Source: Panagrolaimus kolymaensis (lineage: Eukaryota; Nematoda; Chromadorea; Rhabditida; Panagrolaimidae). From it: a DNA stretch of 64,000 bases. The translations under genes were made by a program, and so were the position numbers. This document shows positions 10,631-23,610 of the stretch, piece after piece. The notes beneath the pieces are model-generated. The model searched no databases, was not told the origin of the DNA, and saw only the letters and a program-made list of their open reading frames with translations. The DNA lies in contig JAJQJQ010000057.1 of the NCBI GenBank assembly GCA_028622995.1, positions 1,364,001-1,428,000 on the forward strand, read 5' to 3'. Within the stretch, counting starts at the first letter, position 1. Every line of letters starts with the position of its first letter.

Positions 10631-13600
10631 TTATAATCCTTCAGATTCGTGCCAAATTTTTTCACGACGATTTCGAGAGGTTGTCGACTGAGATTGTGAG
10701 CAAAGCTGTGGTGGTTTTTCGAATGCACATCTAAAAAAATAAAATTATTAAAAAATTTCAAATTAAAAAAGAAAAGCTTTAGGCTGGACGATTATTTTAA
10801 TTACAAAAGTTTTCTTACCGATTAACATTCTGTCCACTGATCAGGTTGGATGCTCCACCTCCATACCGGCTAATTGTATGTGGGGTTGAAATAAACATTT
10901 TACGAATTTCCAACGGTGAATTTGCACTTAAACTATTTGTTTCATAACTTTGTTGACGGCTTAAAACAGCCGCGGGTTGAGCTGAATGCAAAGTCGTGGT
11001 GGCCATTGGTATCGTTGGTTCAGAAATTCCAATTCGATGATGACGAGGTGGAATAATATCCTTTGCGGAAGCCAAAATTGGAACAATAAATGCTCGAGAT
11101 TGTTGCTGGTGTTGTTGTCCAGAATGATTTAAATTTGCTCGTGGCTTTGTTGGTGGAGTTGATCCGGGTTTTAATGATTGATTTTTGGGTGAAGTAAAAG
11201 CACTCGTTGCACTTGGAGCCAATCTTGGTGGATTTTGAATTGGTGCATAAACTTTTGCATTTTGACGTTGAATCGGTGTATCAAGCTTAGCAAATTGTGG
11301 TGGTGGTCGATTTACAAAGCCTGTTCGCATTGTCGTACTTGATATAGATGATGATAATGGAAGAGATGAAGAAGAAGATGAAGGTGGTTCATGAAGAGCC
11401 GAAGATGAAGCTGAGAGGGTTCTAAATGATGGAGCTGGAGATGGTTGGGATGAAGGATAAATTGAACGAGGTAAAGGTTTAGGCTGAAAAATAAATATTA
11501 GAATCGGTTAGAAAAAAAAATTAACTTTTTGAAACTTGATGCTCACCGGTGTAGTTTTTTGTAAGGTTGCAAATTTTCTTGACATTGGTGGTGGAGTTAT
11601 TTGTGAAAAACTCGAAGTATCAAGAAGTTTTCGAGCCGTTGCAGCAACACAAACACCCGCAAATGATTCCCTTTCTTTATCTTTAATATCTCCGCTTTTA
11701 TTTTCTTCTTCATTCTCTTCATTTGATGAAATCATAGCAGCGTACATTGAACGAGGTCGTTGCCAAATTGAATCCTCTTTTTTCCTTCCAAAACGGTTTT
11801 GTCTCATAGGAGATGTTCCTGCTGTGGATTCAATAATGGTTTTAATCATTTTATCACTCGTCGATTCGCCATCTTCATCTTCTTGATTATTGCGTTGATT
11901 TAATCTTGGGGTAGTTGTTGCAGAAGCTATAGAATTATCGGTTGTTGAAGCATTGGAGACTTGTGGAGGTCGTTCAAGTGTAGAAGCTTTCTTTCGAAAA
12001 GCTGAATATGACATAGGAGTGGCAGAAATGGATAAAAATGGATCAGATGATATTGAAGTATAACCGGAATCTATGCTAACCGAAGATCGATGGCTCACAC
12101 ATGCACTCATTGGTGATTCACATCGAGTTGCAAAAGCTGCATTCATTGCAGTTGGAAGTGATGTCGATGCTGTTGATGTCGAACTAGTTGGTGGAAGAGT
12201 TGTTGATACATATCCTCCTCCTCCTCCTATGCTTTTTGATGGCGATTCTCTTATTGATGGAAGCGTTGATGCATTGTGTAATAACTAAAATGAGTTTTCT
12301 AATATATGTAAAGTTAAATGCCTATGATTTTTTTTTGCAAAAATTCTCGAACGGGAGTTTAAATAATATTTTTCATGTCAAAATCCATTGATACAAGCTT
12401 CCATTAATAACGGTAGAGCGTTAATTTAAAATTTTGCAACTCAACTTTTTTCATTATTTTTCAATTTGAAATAAAAATTCTTTAAAAACTTTAATTAAAA
12501 CCATTTTTTGTTTTTAAAACAAAGAAAAAAATGTGGATAAATGATAAAGTGATGATGGTGATGATTATCGTTATGGAATTTCCTTTTTTCCTTATTATTT
12601 TTTTTATTCTCTCGTAAATATGCAACAAACACAGTTGGCGGTCTTTTTCTTTCTTTCTCGCAAGATTTACGCCGCCGCTTTCGAAGAAACAATAAAAATG
12701 AAGCCTCGATGAAGAAGAAGAAAAAAATTGAGAAAGAAAGAATGAGAAAAAGTCATGATGGAAGTTAATTGCCTCAGGCATCAAATCTTTCTTCTATTTA
12801 TTTTTTACTAAACTAAATGAGCGCTTCTTAACGCCGAATAATAAAGTCAAGAAAAATCTCTCTTTTTTTTTTGAAAGAAAAGAAGAAGTAAATAATTTAT
12901 GATCGAAGAGATTTAATGAAATTGAGAAAGCCGCTGATGGTGTGAGATTTAAGATTATTGATGTGGAAGTAATTAAATGAAAGTTAAAAATTACTGTACC
13001 TCTGTTGTTTTTGTTGATGTTGAAATTGAACGGGGTTGGGGTGTAATGAAATCGGGATATTGAGAGCGAAGTTGCTAAAAAAATAATTTTACATTATAAA
13101 AGAGAAAAATAAAATATAAAAAAAATTAGCTAAAAACGTGTGTTATTAGAACTTTTGATTACCCAAAGTGGTTAGTAATAATTGACAATTTTTTTATAAA
13201 TTTACCAAATTAAAATTAAAAAGACTATGAAAGTTTCAGCAAAAAAATTAGGTATGGTAAATTTTGTCAGGAATGGAAAGTACTTGGAAATGAACTTTCA
13301 AAGAGAAGGTTTTCCTCATTGTTTTTTATTTTTCATAGCCATTGCTTTTTAGAGCACAATTTTAATGTAATTCATATGAAAACTTGTTTAAAAGAAATTA
13401 AAACAAAATTTTATGAATTAAGCAAAATCATCTAACATGAGTGAGTAATACTTTAAAAAAACGCAGTAAATATAAAGCAAAAATGAGATACAATAAAATG
13501 TAAAATAAAAGAAATCGAAAAATTAAATAAGAGTTACTAACCTCCATTAATTTGGTATGTTTCTGCCGAAGGGAATCAAGCTGTACAATTCCTTGCTGAC

Positions 13601-13679
13601 AAGCTTCCATACGTTGACGAATTCTGGCATCGCCTATGCCGGCCAGCAATGCTGGTGTTAATACACATTCCGAAGGCAT
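10631..13679 (-). CDS. uncharacterised Ser/Thr/Pro-rich, largely disordered protein with a coiled-coil N-terminus
   Basis: The exons, read on the minus strand, are 13679..13542, 13074..13000, 12284..11547, 11483..10819 and 10730..10631, giving 571 residues. All phases agree. Residues 1-70 look folded and helical (IRQRMEACQQGIVQLDSLRQ). The rest is low in hydrophobics and rich in Ser, Thr, Pro and Gln, with many proline-directed sites and possible SH3 ligands (PPTKPR, RPPPQF, PKPLPRS). The last 11 residues, REKIWHESEGL, look conserved in character and could be a short binding motif. I do not recognise the family. The composition suggests a cytoskeletal or signalling scaffold, which is inference only. 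Introns 1 and 2 are long (467 and 715 bases) for this genome. Confidence 0.7.
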
Positions 13680-14380
13680 TTAGGTTTGATAAAACATTAT
13701 AAAAAACGAAAGTCTTTTCTTCTAAAATTTTATAAAAAAGTTTTAAATTGGATATGAAAAAAATAATGTTAAGCCTAAAAAAATAACAACCACGAAAATG
13801 TTATTTTGCTATGAAAAACAAAAAAAAAATTGATAATTGCAGAAAATCAGCAGCAGAAAAAAAATTTGGGAAGAATTTTACGAGAGCGCAACACACCGCA
13901 ACGACCCACATTTTTTGGAAAGAAAAAAGGACGGGTGGATTGATCGTTATTGGGTTTTGTCGATCTTTTTTTGCTTCGCCTTTGGGCATTTCACGAACAC
14001 AATATTGAAAAGGTCACTACTCTTTTTTCACGTCGAAAACGACGATAATGATGGGAATGATTGCCGCTAATGAGCAACCTAACACCAACCAAAAAAAACT
14101 GTTCGTCGTCCGCCTACTTTTTTTCTCTCTCTTTTTTTATATGGGATTCTCGAAGCTTTTTTATCCATCGCTTGTTTTTCTTCTTATTTTTTTTTTGTGA
14201 ATGATAGATTAAGTTTTTGTTGGCCACATTCATGAGTCAATGTATCTTTTTAAAAAAATATTGTGTTTATTTTTTGATATCTATCGTTCATAAAAAAGTT
14301 GCAATTTTTGAAGGAAATAATAAGGCAATGATAAAGGTAGAAATGCAAATATTAATAATGGGAAAAAATGGATGATTGAA
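13680..14380. other. intergenic region between two minus-strand genes
   Basis: This is AT-rich with pyrimidine tracts near 14100-14200. It should contain the promoter of the scaffold-like gene and the 3' end of the CCP gene. I see no further gene. Confidence 0.4.
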
Positions 14381-17300
14381 TTAATGCACGAGATCGGTAT
14401 TTGAGACACATTTACCAAAACCACTTGATGGAAGCCAGCCTAAGCCACCAGGAGCGCAGCTCAACGCGGCATGTCCAGAAACGGAGTAGCCAATATCACA
14501 ATTTAAAATTGCGGTAGAACCAACTTGATAACTATTTTTAGCTCCTGATTGAATGTAACTTATCTTAAAAAATGGATAAATTTAATTTGAATCAAGAAAT
14601 TTTGAATTGTTTTTTTTTGAAAACAAAAGATTTAAATAAATTTAAATTTTTATTGTTACTAAAACTTACTCTTCCTTTCTCTGGTGCTTCAATAGGCTGA
14701 CAATTTCCAGGACCACGAAAATAAGTTTTTTCTTCCTTTTCGTTATCTGTTTCACTTTCCTCATTATTTTTAATTGGAAGACATTGACCCAATTTTGGCA
14801 ACCAAATCCCTTTAATGCATTCAGCTTGACTACCTCCATTAGTAATGATTGCATGATCTTCAAGACAAATTAAATGTGCAACCGTTGAATTAGGATAATT
14901 TCCATCGGCTAAAGGAGTTTGATCAAATTCAAGCTGAAAAATCTTTAAATTCAATTTAATTTAAGACTGACTGATTTTTTACCGTGCTTTTAAGTGATGG
15001 AGATTTTATTGGTTGACATCTTGCTGTTGGTGGATGTAATCTTTGTGGTACTTGAAATGAACCGCCTCCGGATGTTGGCGCACTTGATGGATCTTGACAT
15101 GAACCCATTTTTGGATCCCAAGCCCCACTTCGACATGTTACAGTTGCAGATCCAATTAAAGTTCGACCAAAATCACACATAAGTGTAGCAAATGTGCCTT
15201 CATTAAATGGGCCATTAGCATTAAAAATTTCGCTATAAGCTATCTAAAAAATACCCATTTATTACATTTTTTGGAGAATAATAAAAGCATTTTACATTTC
15301 CACCCAAAACTTTTGCTAATGGCTGGCATTGATTCGTGGTAACTCCGCCGGGAGGATGACATGTTGCAAGTTGTTGAGACCATCCACCATCAACGCATGT
15401 AGTCACCGTGGCTCCTCCTATGGGTTGATTTCCAAATTCACAAACAAGTGTTGCAATTGTTCCACGAGGGAATGGGGCAGAATTTATTCCCTAAAGAATT
15501 TAATTAATTTATTTGGAATACAAATAAATAAAATTTACAGATGAATACAAAATCTGGCCCCTTTCAAGTTGAGCCACTGGCATCTTACAACTTGAATTTG
15601 AAGTTTGAATTGCGGGAACACAATCTGCAGTTTGTTTAGTTCTTATTTCACCATTTTGACAAAATACGCTTATTTCTGAAACATGTGATGCAAATCCTTC
15701 ATGACAAACTACTTGCGCTTTCGATGGATCAGTTGTAGATTCTAATCGACCATTGGATAAAAGTGGCAATGGTGAATCATCACAATTTGGTGTCGTTGTT
15801 TCTCTTTGTGCTGTAAATTAATGATAGATCACAATTAAAAAAACTTTTTTTTATTAGTCATGTTAATTTATTAATTCGGGGATAGTTAATATTATACACA
15901 CAAAAAATTAACAGCAAACAACAAACAACGGAAAATTAGGAAAAAACACAAAAACATAATTTTAGCCAAATGTGCTTTGCATGCATGCACCAAGGGCAAG
16001 AGCGGACCATCCACCTTGTTGACAGAAAGCTGATGAGGAACCCAATGGAGTGAATCCAGGATAGCATGTAAGAGTAGCGGAAGTTCCCATAGAATAGACA
16101 TTATTATTTGGTAAAGAAGTGTAAGTGATTTGGCCATTGGCGGGTTGAGGAAGTGCATAACAATTTCCTGCAAACGCAAACACCACTCACAATAAAAAAA
16201 ATTTACGAACGATGACTAGACCAAGCAGTGGGAGAAAAAAACAAGCTGTTAATAAGTTTTTAATTACTTACCATATGTTGTACCAATTCCTCCTCCCATT
16301 CCAATGCCATTGTTTCCTAAAACACATTGACCAAGAGTGGGTGGATTGAATTGGCCATTCATGCATGTAGCTAGTGATGATCCTGAAGGATTATATCCAG
16401 AATTACAAGTCAATGTAGCTGTGGTTCCTGATTGGAATGGCCCAAATGTGGATCCAGTAGAATATCTAATTTGACCATTTAGTGGAGCTAACAATGTTGC
16501 AATGCATTGGGTTCCTGTTCCACCGATACCGTTGCCCATTCCAGTGCCCCAACCACCATTTGTTCCACCACATCCTGTAAACATGGGCGGATTCCACATT
16601 CCATTTTGACAACTTGCGGTTGTTTGTCCTTGTGGTAGTTGACCATTTGTACACATGAGAGTTGCGGTAGAGCCTGAAGGAAATGGACCAAATGTTGATC
16701 CGGATGAATAAGTTACTTGGCCGCCAACAACTGTTGGCATCGCAGTATAACAAGATCCAACTCCGCCAGTACCAATTCCTCCGATTCCGCCAATACCATT
16801 GTTATTACACCCTTGGAAGCTGCTAGGTTGCCATGCGCCATTCATACAACTTGCAGTTGATTGTCCACTTGGTGTTCCACCATTACAGACTAAACTTGCT
16901 GTGGATCCTTGAGGCCATGGCCCAAATGTTGAGCCCGTTGAATATTGAACGGTTCCACCCAATGGTGGCATCATTCCAAAGCCACATTGCCCGCCGCCAC
17001 CTATGCCTCCAATACCTCCACCAATTCCATTACCAATTCCACCAAAACTATTACAAGTTCCAATCGGTGGGTACCACATTCCATTGCTACATTGTGAAAA
17101 GCTGCTTCCACTTACTGTTCCAGAAGTACAATATAATGTTGCTGAAGTGCCTGAATTGTATTGTCCCAACGCTTGTGAACCAGTGGAATATTGAATTTGT
17201 CCATTGAGTGGGGTTGGAATACTATAGCATACACCTGTATTTCCCCAACCTGTACCTATTCCTCCACCAATTCCTCCATTAGAATTACAATTTCCAAGCG

Positions 17301-18786
17301 TTGTCGGATTCCACATTCCATTTTGACAGAATGCTGTTGTAGTTCCAGATACCATATAACCTGGATTGCATGTTACAGTAGCTGTAGTTCCAGTATGATA
17401 AGGCCCCATTAAACCTCCTTGTGAATATGTTACTTGCCCATTCATCACAAAGCTGCCAATAGCAAAACATTGTCCTCCATTGGTGCCTAATCCTCCTAAA
17501 GTTCCAGTTGAAGTGCTTCCAAGACCTCCTAGCGTACCGGTATTTCCAAAGCCTCCTTGAATGCATTGGCCCAATGATGGATTCCACATTCCATTGCTAC
17601 AGTATGCTGAAGCTGAACCCGATGGGGTAAAACCACCATTACAAATGAGAAGAGCTGTTGAGCCAGATGAATAAGGAATTGATGGATTTGATTGAATATA
17701 AGAAACTTGGCCATTGATGACACCAAGGGCAGTGCATCCTATGCCGCCGGTTGTTCCAATACCCTAAAAAATTAAAAAATAATACTGTGTAAAACCAAAA
17801 AAAAGAGATAGAAATATTAAAAAATGTTAATGAAAAAGAAGAAAAGGTTAGGATAGAATAAAGATTGATATATTTAGATAAATATTCCTACCAATTGTCG
17901 CTTAACCCGAGCGACTGCTGTTGTACCGTTATACTAAAAGAGTCAATTACATGTTATTGTTTGGTATAAGAAGAGGGACTTTAACTCAAGAGACATTTAA
18001 ATTCTATTTTAAAAAAAGAAGTTTTAACCTACCTCTTGACAATGCCCTAATCCAGGTGCGGGTGCCCAACCATTGGATTCACAAGTAACTCGATTATTTC
18101 CTGCAACACTATGACCAAATCCACAAGTCAATTCCGCGATGGAACCATAATCATATGGGCCATTACCACCAGGAATATAATTAATCATGCCATGAGAAAT
18201 AGGAGAAATGGGAGGACATCGTTGAACAGAAACAGGTTGACAATTTCCAATGGAAGACCATTCACCATTACTACATTCAGCAGCAGTTTGACCAATGGGT
18301 GAATATCCTAAGAAACAATTTAAATTTGCCATAGTTCCTGTTGGGTACGGAGCCATAGAAAGTGGAGAATAAGTTAAAAATGAATGTGATGGAATTTCTA
18401 AAGCAGGGCAATAACTTGATGCCCCAGAATTAGTCGATGTTTGTTGACGTGATACATGATGCTCTTGTCGCTTTGCAACGGCAAAAGTTGAATCATCATT
18501 GCAATAACCAAGGGTTGGCGGTTGCCAATTTCCATCAACACATGTTGAAGCGGTTTCAAATTTGGAAGCATGACAACGAAGAATTGCTTTTGCTCCATTT
18601 GGAAGGCTTATCACATCATTTGGTTCATAATTGATCTTTAAAAAATTATTTCAAGACTGAAAACCGATTTTAAAAAGTCTATGAACTCACTTCGCCTCCA
18701 TTAATATTAGCAAAATGTTCACAATCCTGGGATTTAACATAAATAATAAATAAAAATAATAAAATAAAATTTTCTATTTTTTTCAT
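14381..18786 (-). CDS. secreted multi-CCP (sushi) domain protein with two alternative C-termini
   Basis: The long form joins 18786..18691, 18635..18033, 17933..17892, 17763..16272, 15810..15539, 15490..15296, 15243..14983, 14933..14670 and 14563..14381: 1135 residues, no internal stop. A signal peptide (FILLFLFIIYVKS) is followed by 14 modules with the CCP pattern of four Cys and a Trp before the last Cys, for example YCSNGMWNPSLGQC. The large exon 17763..16272 holds six of them, linked by Gly/Ile spacers such as GGIGNGIGGGIGGIGGGG. An exon at 16167..15962 gives a shorter form instead: it joins the same donor, adds one more CCP module and ends in TAA. A short exon, 17933..17892, encodes ARVKRQL, a likely furin-type cleavage site. 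CCP modules serve adhesion, complement-like or synaptic receptor clustering roles (compare LEV-9 in C. elegans), but no precise function can be given. No membrane segment is seen. Confidence 0.85.
15962..16167 (-). other. alternative terminal exon of the CCP gene
   Basis: This exon has its own acceptor (TTTGCAG), fits the phase of the donor at 16271, encodes one complete CCP module (NCYALPQPANG to WSALALGAC) and ends in TAA. Skipping it, the donor joins 15810 in the same phase. Both outcomes are open, which implies alternative splicing between a 10-module and a 14-module product. Confidence 0.6.
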
Positions 18787-21321
18787 TTTAACGCTGATAT
18801 CATTGATAAATTAAACTGAAAGAAAAAAAGTGGTTTAAAAAAAGTTTATGAAAGAAACTTTGAATATTTCAAAAAAAGCAAGTAAAAAATAATAGCTTAT
18901 CCAAAAAAAGAAAACAGCAGGTGAAAAAGAGAAACTATTCAAAAATACATATAAAATAATAACAAGTTGAAACATTAAAAAAGAGTCTTTAAAAAAGTGG
19001 TGGTAAGAGGAAATATATTTATTGAAGTGGAAAAGAAAAAGCTAAACACTTTATTCACAAAAAAATTCTTTGCTAAAAACGAAATAGAGCGAAAAATACG
19101 TATGTTTCTCAATTGTATAAAAAAAGTATTAAACTATTATTATTGCTTTTATGAAAGAGTATTAAAAATCCTTTTTTTAATAAATAAACAAATAAATAAA
19201 CAAGGGTTCAAAAAAATCTTTTGTTAAAAAAACGCGTGAATTTTCTTCAAGTGCAAAACCATCATCCATTTTGGGTGAACCGTGTTTTTGAAAAGTAATT
19301 TTTGATACTCCAAAAAACACTTGAAAGTGATCAAAAATGGATAAGTTTAAATTTTTGAGGATCAAAGACGTGATCAGAAAATATAATCGCAGACAAAACC
19401 AAGCCGAGATTTTTTGGACGAGAATTAAAAGAAATAAACGTGACTACTCTTTATTAAAATATGTTAGTACTATATATCCTCAATGACTGAATAAAAAAAT
19501 TATCAAAAGTTAAATTTAAATACAGAGAAGACTTATGCACCCGATTACAAACTTTACGGCAAAACACAATCATAGCAAAATAAAAAAAGATTAAGTAAAT
19601 CTCGGGTTTTTATATATAATATTCTACAAAACAATATTTACTATAATTCGTGTGGAAAATGCAACATACAATGACAAAGAAAAAAATTTTTCTCAAAATA
19701 AATTTCAAAAACTAAATAAAAAAGAATTTGGCCATTTTAGTGGAAATAAAAATGCGGATAATCTTCTCTCATTTGATCAACGATTACTTCCTAAAAAAAT
19801 TCTAGTAATCGACACTACCATTCATAACCAAAAGCAATCATACATATAAATTATTCGAGACCCCAACAAACAAAAAAGAAAGAAAAATAGATAGAAAGAA
19901 GTCAGGTGGAATCTGATGAAATTTTTTTGGGCCATCAAAAACTTAAATCTGATGATGGATATGGATGACGCGATAAAGCAAAGCTCATTTCTCGATCAAC
20001 TACATACATAATAATTTTAGGATAAAACAAAAAAATAAATTTATACTTTAATAAAAATAAACATGTGCCAATAAAAGTTTATTTCCTCATCAACAACAGT
20101 AAAAAAAAAGAAGAAACATCGATAGAAAAAAAAACCGGAAAAAAAGTGATGGTCAAAAATTGCTCTCTCTAAAAAAGAGTTAAATCCATCCAAGTTTTAT
20201 TTATTATCCTCATCCAAAAAATATAGTGAGTGACCGGTTGATTTTTTTTTTTGGAAGCCGTTATTTTAACTGCCATCACAACAGATTCATTGAAACAAGA
20301 GAGGATGGAAATGAGTAAAACAACGAGAAAAATCGTTGGATGATTAAAGCAAGCTTCCGTAAATATCTCCCATCCTCAAACCGGAATTGGTGTTGTTGAA
20401 AGAGATAGAGGGAGAAAAAAAAAACTGGATAACTGCTTTAGAGAAGCGACAAAGATGAAACACGGCTTTGACCCACATATATTTGGACATTGAGTAAAAT
20501 TAACAACTAACTATGCATTGTTGCTATTTTTATTATTTTTTTATACAGAAAATAATAACATGCAAACATACACAAAAAAGCGAACAAATCATAACAGTTG
20601 CTAATATCTAATTTTAAAAAATCGAAATGAGGCATTTATTATTTATAAAAAAATTGGCCATCTTCTGAATTCATTCGATCACAATTTGTTTTAAAACATG
20701 TATTTTAAAAACTATCTGACATTTTTATTAGAAGTTTTTTTTATGATTATCACTAACATAAGTTATAAAAAAAAATTAGAGTATTTTCAAGAATATTCTG
20801 ATCTTTTTTTGGTAAACAAAAATACCAATTTTGCTAAAATATTTTTAGACACATCTTTATAACCATTCATTGTTGTTTGTTTCATCGATGAGTAAATAAT
20901 ATTACTTGAGATAAAAAAATTCATACAATTCAATTATGAAATAAAATGTTCACATGCTCTTGAGCTGCTACTTTATTGGCTGTTTTAGCTTAATTCTATT
21001 TTTTAAATTTATAAAATTATTTGGTTTAGTTAATTTTGAAGCGCCCCTCCTTAAATGGTTTAATAAAATTCAAAAAAAGTTCATTTTGAGTTAAAAACGA
21101 AAAAATATTTAATGTGACTTTTAATTAGAATTTAGAGCCTTTTAATATTTTTAAAACATCATAATTTTGATATCATTGTATTCACCGCTTTTTCTTCTAC
21201 ACAGTACATAAAAAATTACATAAATTTCCTTTCAAAAACTATTTTAAAATCATCGAAAAACAACCATGCATTTCGGTTAAAAATTTTCCGTTTCTTTTCT
21301 TTTGAATTAAAAATGTGAGTG
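18787..21321. other. 2.5 kb gene desert upstream of the CCP gene
   Basis: This is strongly AT-rich with many A and T runs. The open frames here (for example 18997-19227 and 19652-19849) have no splice logic or recognisable motif. I see no gene. It may hold regulatory DNA for the CCP gene or the SRP RNA gene. Confidence 0.5.
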
Positions 21322-21624
21322 GTCGCCGGGTGTTGTGGCGAGCACTTGTAAACGAGCTTCTTCGTGGCAAGGTTTGGCGGATGGGCTGCGAGGTGGAGTC
21401 CTTCTACTGGAAGAATTGCGGTGACGCGTTCGTCCGGGTCAAGCTGTGCGTTCGACAGGGTGTAAGTAAAGGAATTTGCTTTCACCCGGTCGTTCAAAGA
21501 AAGGGGAACCGGCCGAGGCCCGAAAGGGAGCAGGCAAAACCCTTCGCGGACAGACAGTGATCGGATAGCGAATGTGAGTAATTCTCCTTTAGGAGCCATC
21601 TCAATAAGTTGAGACCCAAATCTT
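21322..21624 (+). ncRNA. signal recognition particle RNA (7SL)
   Basis: This GC-rich island in AT-rich DNA matches 7SL RNA along its length. The 5' Alu domain begins GCCGGGTGTTGTGGCGAGCA, close to the human GCCGGGCGCGGTGGCGCGTG. The S domain has helix 8 with GAACCGGCC, the closing stem CCC-GAAA-GGG, and GAGCAGGCAAAAC, the SRP54-binding loops that are almost invariant. Helix 6 is visible as AGTAAA-GGAA-TTTGCT with a GGAA tetraloop for SRP19. The 3' end AAGTTGAGACCC resembles the human CATAGCGAGACCC and is followed by a T run, the RNA polymerase III stop. The RNA is the scaffold of the SRP that targets ribosomes to the ER. The exact 5' and 3' ends are estimated to within a few bases. Overlapping open frames are not genes. 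Confidence 0.95.
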
Positions 21625-21927
21625 TTTTATTTTATTTAACAAATTTTTTTAAATTTACTACTACTGAACATTCAAAATAAAGAAATTAAATAAGATAAAA
21701 AGTTTATTTTAAAGAATTTTTTCATTGTACATTTCTTTGAACAAAGAATATAACCTTTTTCAAATGTAAAAATTCAAAAGCACTCATTTGATTGAAATTT
21801 TGGTTTTCCAAGTTGGTAAAAAATGGATACAAAAAGTTTTATCATTAAAATTTATTATAAACAACATATTATCATTCATTAAAAGTTTAGAAGAAACATA
21901 AAATAGATGGTTGACATAGTTGAGAGA

Positions 21928-23012
21928 TCATTTCAAATTCGAACCTGAAAAAAAAAGATAATTACGTATAAGCGAATAAAATAAGTTAAAAAGGAAAACA
22001 AACTTTTTGAAACATCAAAAGCAGAAATAACACTTGCACCAGATGAAGAAGCATTACCTCCATTTTTTGCTGGTGGTGGTTCAATAGCTGTTGATGCTTC
22101 AATATCACGACGACCAAAATTTGCACGAAGTTTTGTTAAATCAACTTTTCGATATGGAACCCAATTAATAAAAATTGTTGTAAAAAGTTGCCAAATGATA
22201 ACCACCCATAAAACGATATGAAGAGAGTAAACTTTTGAAGAATCATTTGATGAAGTTTTTGAATCACTACTCATAAAATATCGAAGAACCATTAAATAAC
22301 CAAAGAAAGCAGAGAGAAGTTGAAGAATTGAATAAACGACAATGGCAGGTTCAATTTTACCTTTAGCAAGAAGGATGAATGATGGAACAGAAGTGATTAA
22401 AAGTTGAAGAGCAAAAAGTACACAACTCCACGATCCTTCAATGCCCAAAGATGCAATCATGATAGCATTGAAAAGAAAGATGAAAGCAATGATAATTTGA
22501 GCAATAATTAAAAAATCAACGATAGGCCAATTTGCTTCAAGAACATGAGGATCTTTGAGTTGAGCAGATTTTTTAGTTTGAGGGCGAAAAGAATGTTTGA
22601 TTTTTTGTTTTCTTGAAAGTTGCTTCTTATTCTTTTTTGCTTCACCTTCTTTTGATTGAGCTTTGTTAGATTTTTGAGTTTGTGATTCTAAAAAAATAAC
22701 AATTTAACATACGCTCCTTTTAGAAATGTTAAACTGTAAAAGTTATAACAATAACTTACCATTAGCTTTCTTATTTTCCTTCTTGCTTGATGGTGACTTT
22801 GTTTCTTTCTTTACAGATTTTGACAAATTTTCTTTTTTGATTTCAATTGACTTTGATTTTTTCATTTTTCCATCTTTTGCATCCGAACCAGCAACTTTAC
22901 GTTCAGCATAAGTTTCTTGAAAACTTTCATCACCAAGAGAAACATCATGTAAATCACTTTCACTAAATTCAATTGTTACTTCTTCAGCGGTTGTTGATGA
23001 AGGATACAGCAT
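21928..23012 (-). CDS. uncharacterised membrane protein with a lysine-rich N-terminus and four TM segments
   Basis: The exons are 23012..22760, 22687..22004 and a 17-base last exon, 21944..21928, giving 317 residues. The first 140 residues are disordered: an acidic start, then Lys/Ser-rich stretches (KKSKSIEIKKENLSKSVKK). Four hydrophobic segments follow at about 155-275: IVDFLIIAQIIIAFIFLFNA, VLFALQLLITSVPSFILL, VVYSILQLLSAFFGYLMVL and LHIVLWVVIIWQLFTTIFI. A short cytoplasmic tail ends SKSSNLK. Topology suggests both ends are cytosolic. I do not recognise the family; a four-TM layout of this kind also occurs in MARVEL-type and nematode-specific proteins. An alternative without the tiny last exon would read on to a stop at 21933. 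Confidence 0.65.
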
Positions 23013-23610
23013 TCTTGGGTATAGTATTTTATGATGTTCAGGATGTTACAAGTTGATAAGCAAAACAACAAGCTTTGAACAAAAATGAAAATGTGTTTTG
23101 AGAAGATGCATTTCTCGATGGAATTATTTATTTTGTCATTCAAATATGTTAATTTTCTAAGTAAATTTTTTTATGGTAAATTTGGTTTTTCCATAAACAT
23201 TTTTTCCTTGTAAACTTATTGATTTTAGCAATAAATAGACATATACAAAAAGAGGATAAAATATGTACTTTTACAACTCTTTTTATATTTGAAACGCAAT
23301 CATCTTCAAAAAAAATTGAACTCTCCCATTATCACAATTAAAGATAACGTAACAAAACTTCAGTAACTAATAAAATTAAAATCAATATTTTTAACTTTGC
23401 TATCACACACAAATACTATTAGAAATTTTTTTTTGTTATCCACTCAAGCACAATAGTATGCTTTTTTAATTAGTAAGCAAAATTTTTCATCTATGTATTA
23501 ACCGTGTGATTTTTTCAAAAGTTTGATTCAAATTTCACTCATATGTTTTGTTTAAAAAAATTTATTATTATTATTAAAATTACAAAACGAAAAATAACAG
23601 AAAAAAGGTA
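23013..23610. other. intergenic region
   Basis: This is AT-rich and contains the 3' UTR of the gene at 23611-25625 on the minus strand and the upstream region of the membrane protein gene. No further feature was seen. Confidence 0.4.

Noticed and set aside
12491..12784. Open frames in the long intron of the unknown scaffold gene
   Set aside because: Low-complexity Lys/Phe/His runs from AT-rich and GAA repeats, without splice or start signals.
13155..13195. SL-like string GATTACCCAAAG in an intron
   Set aside because: It lacks the leader's 5' end, a proper GAG donor and an Sm site; probably chance or a decayed copy.
21216..21599. Long open frame with no relation to other genes
   Set aside because: It overlaps the SRP RNA on the other strand; its openness follows from the GC-rich RNA sequence.
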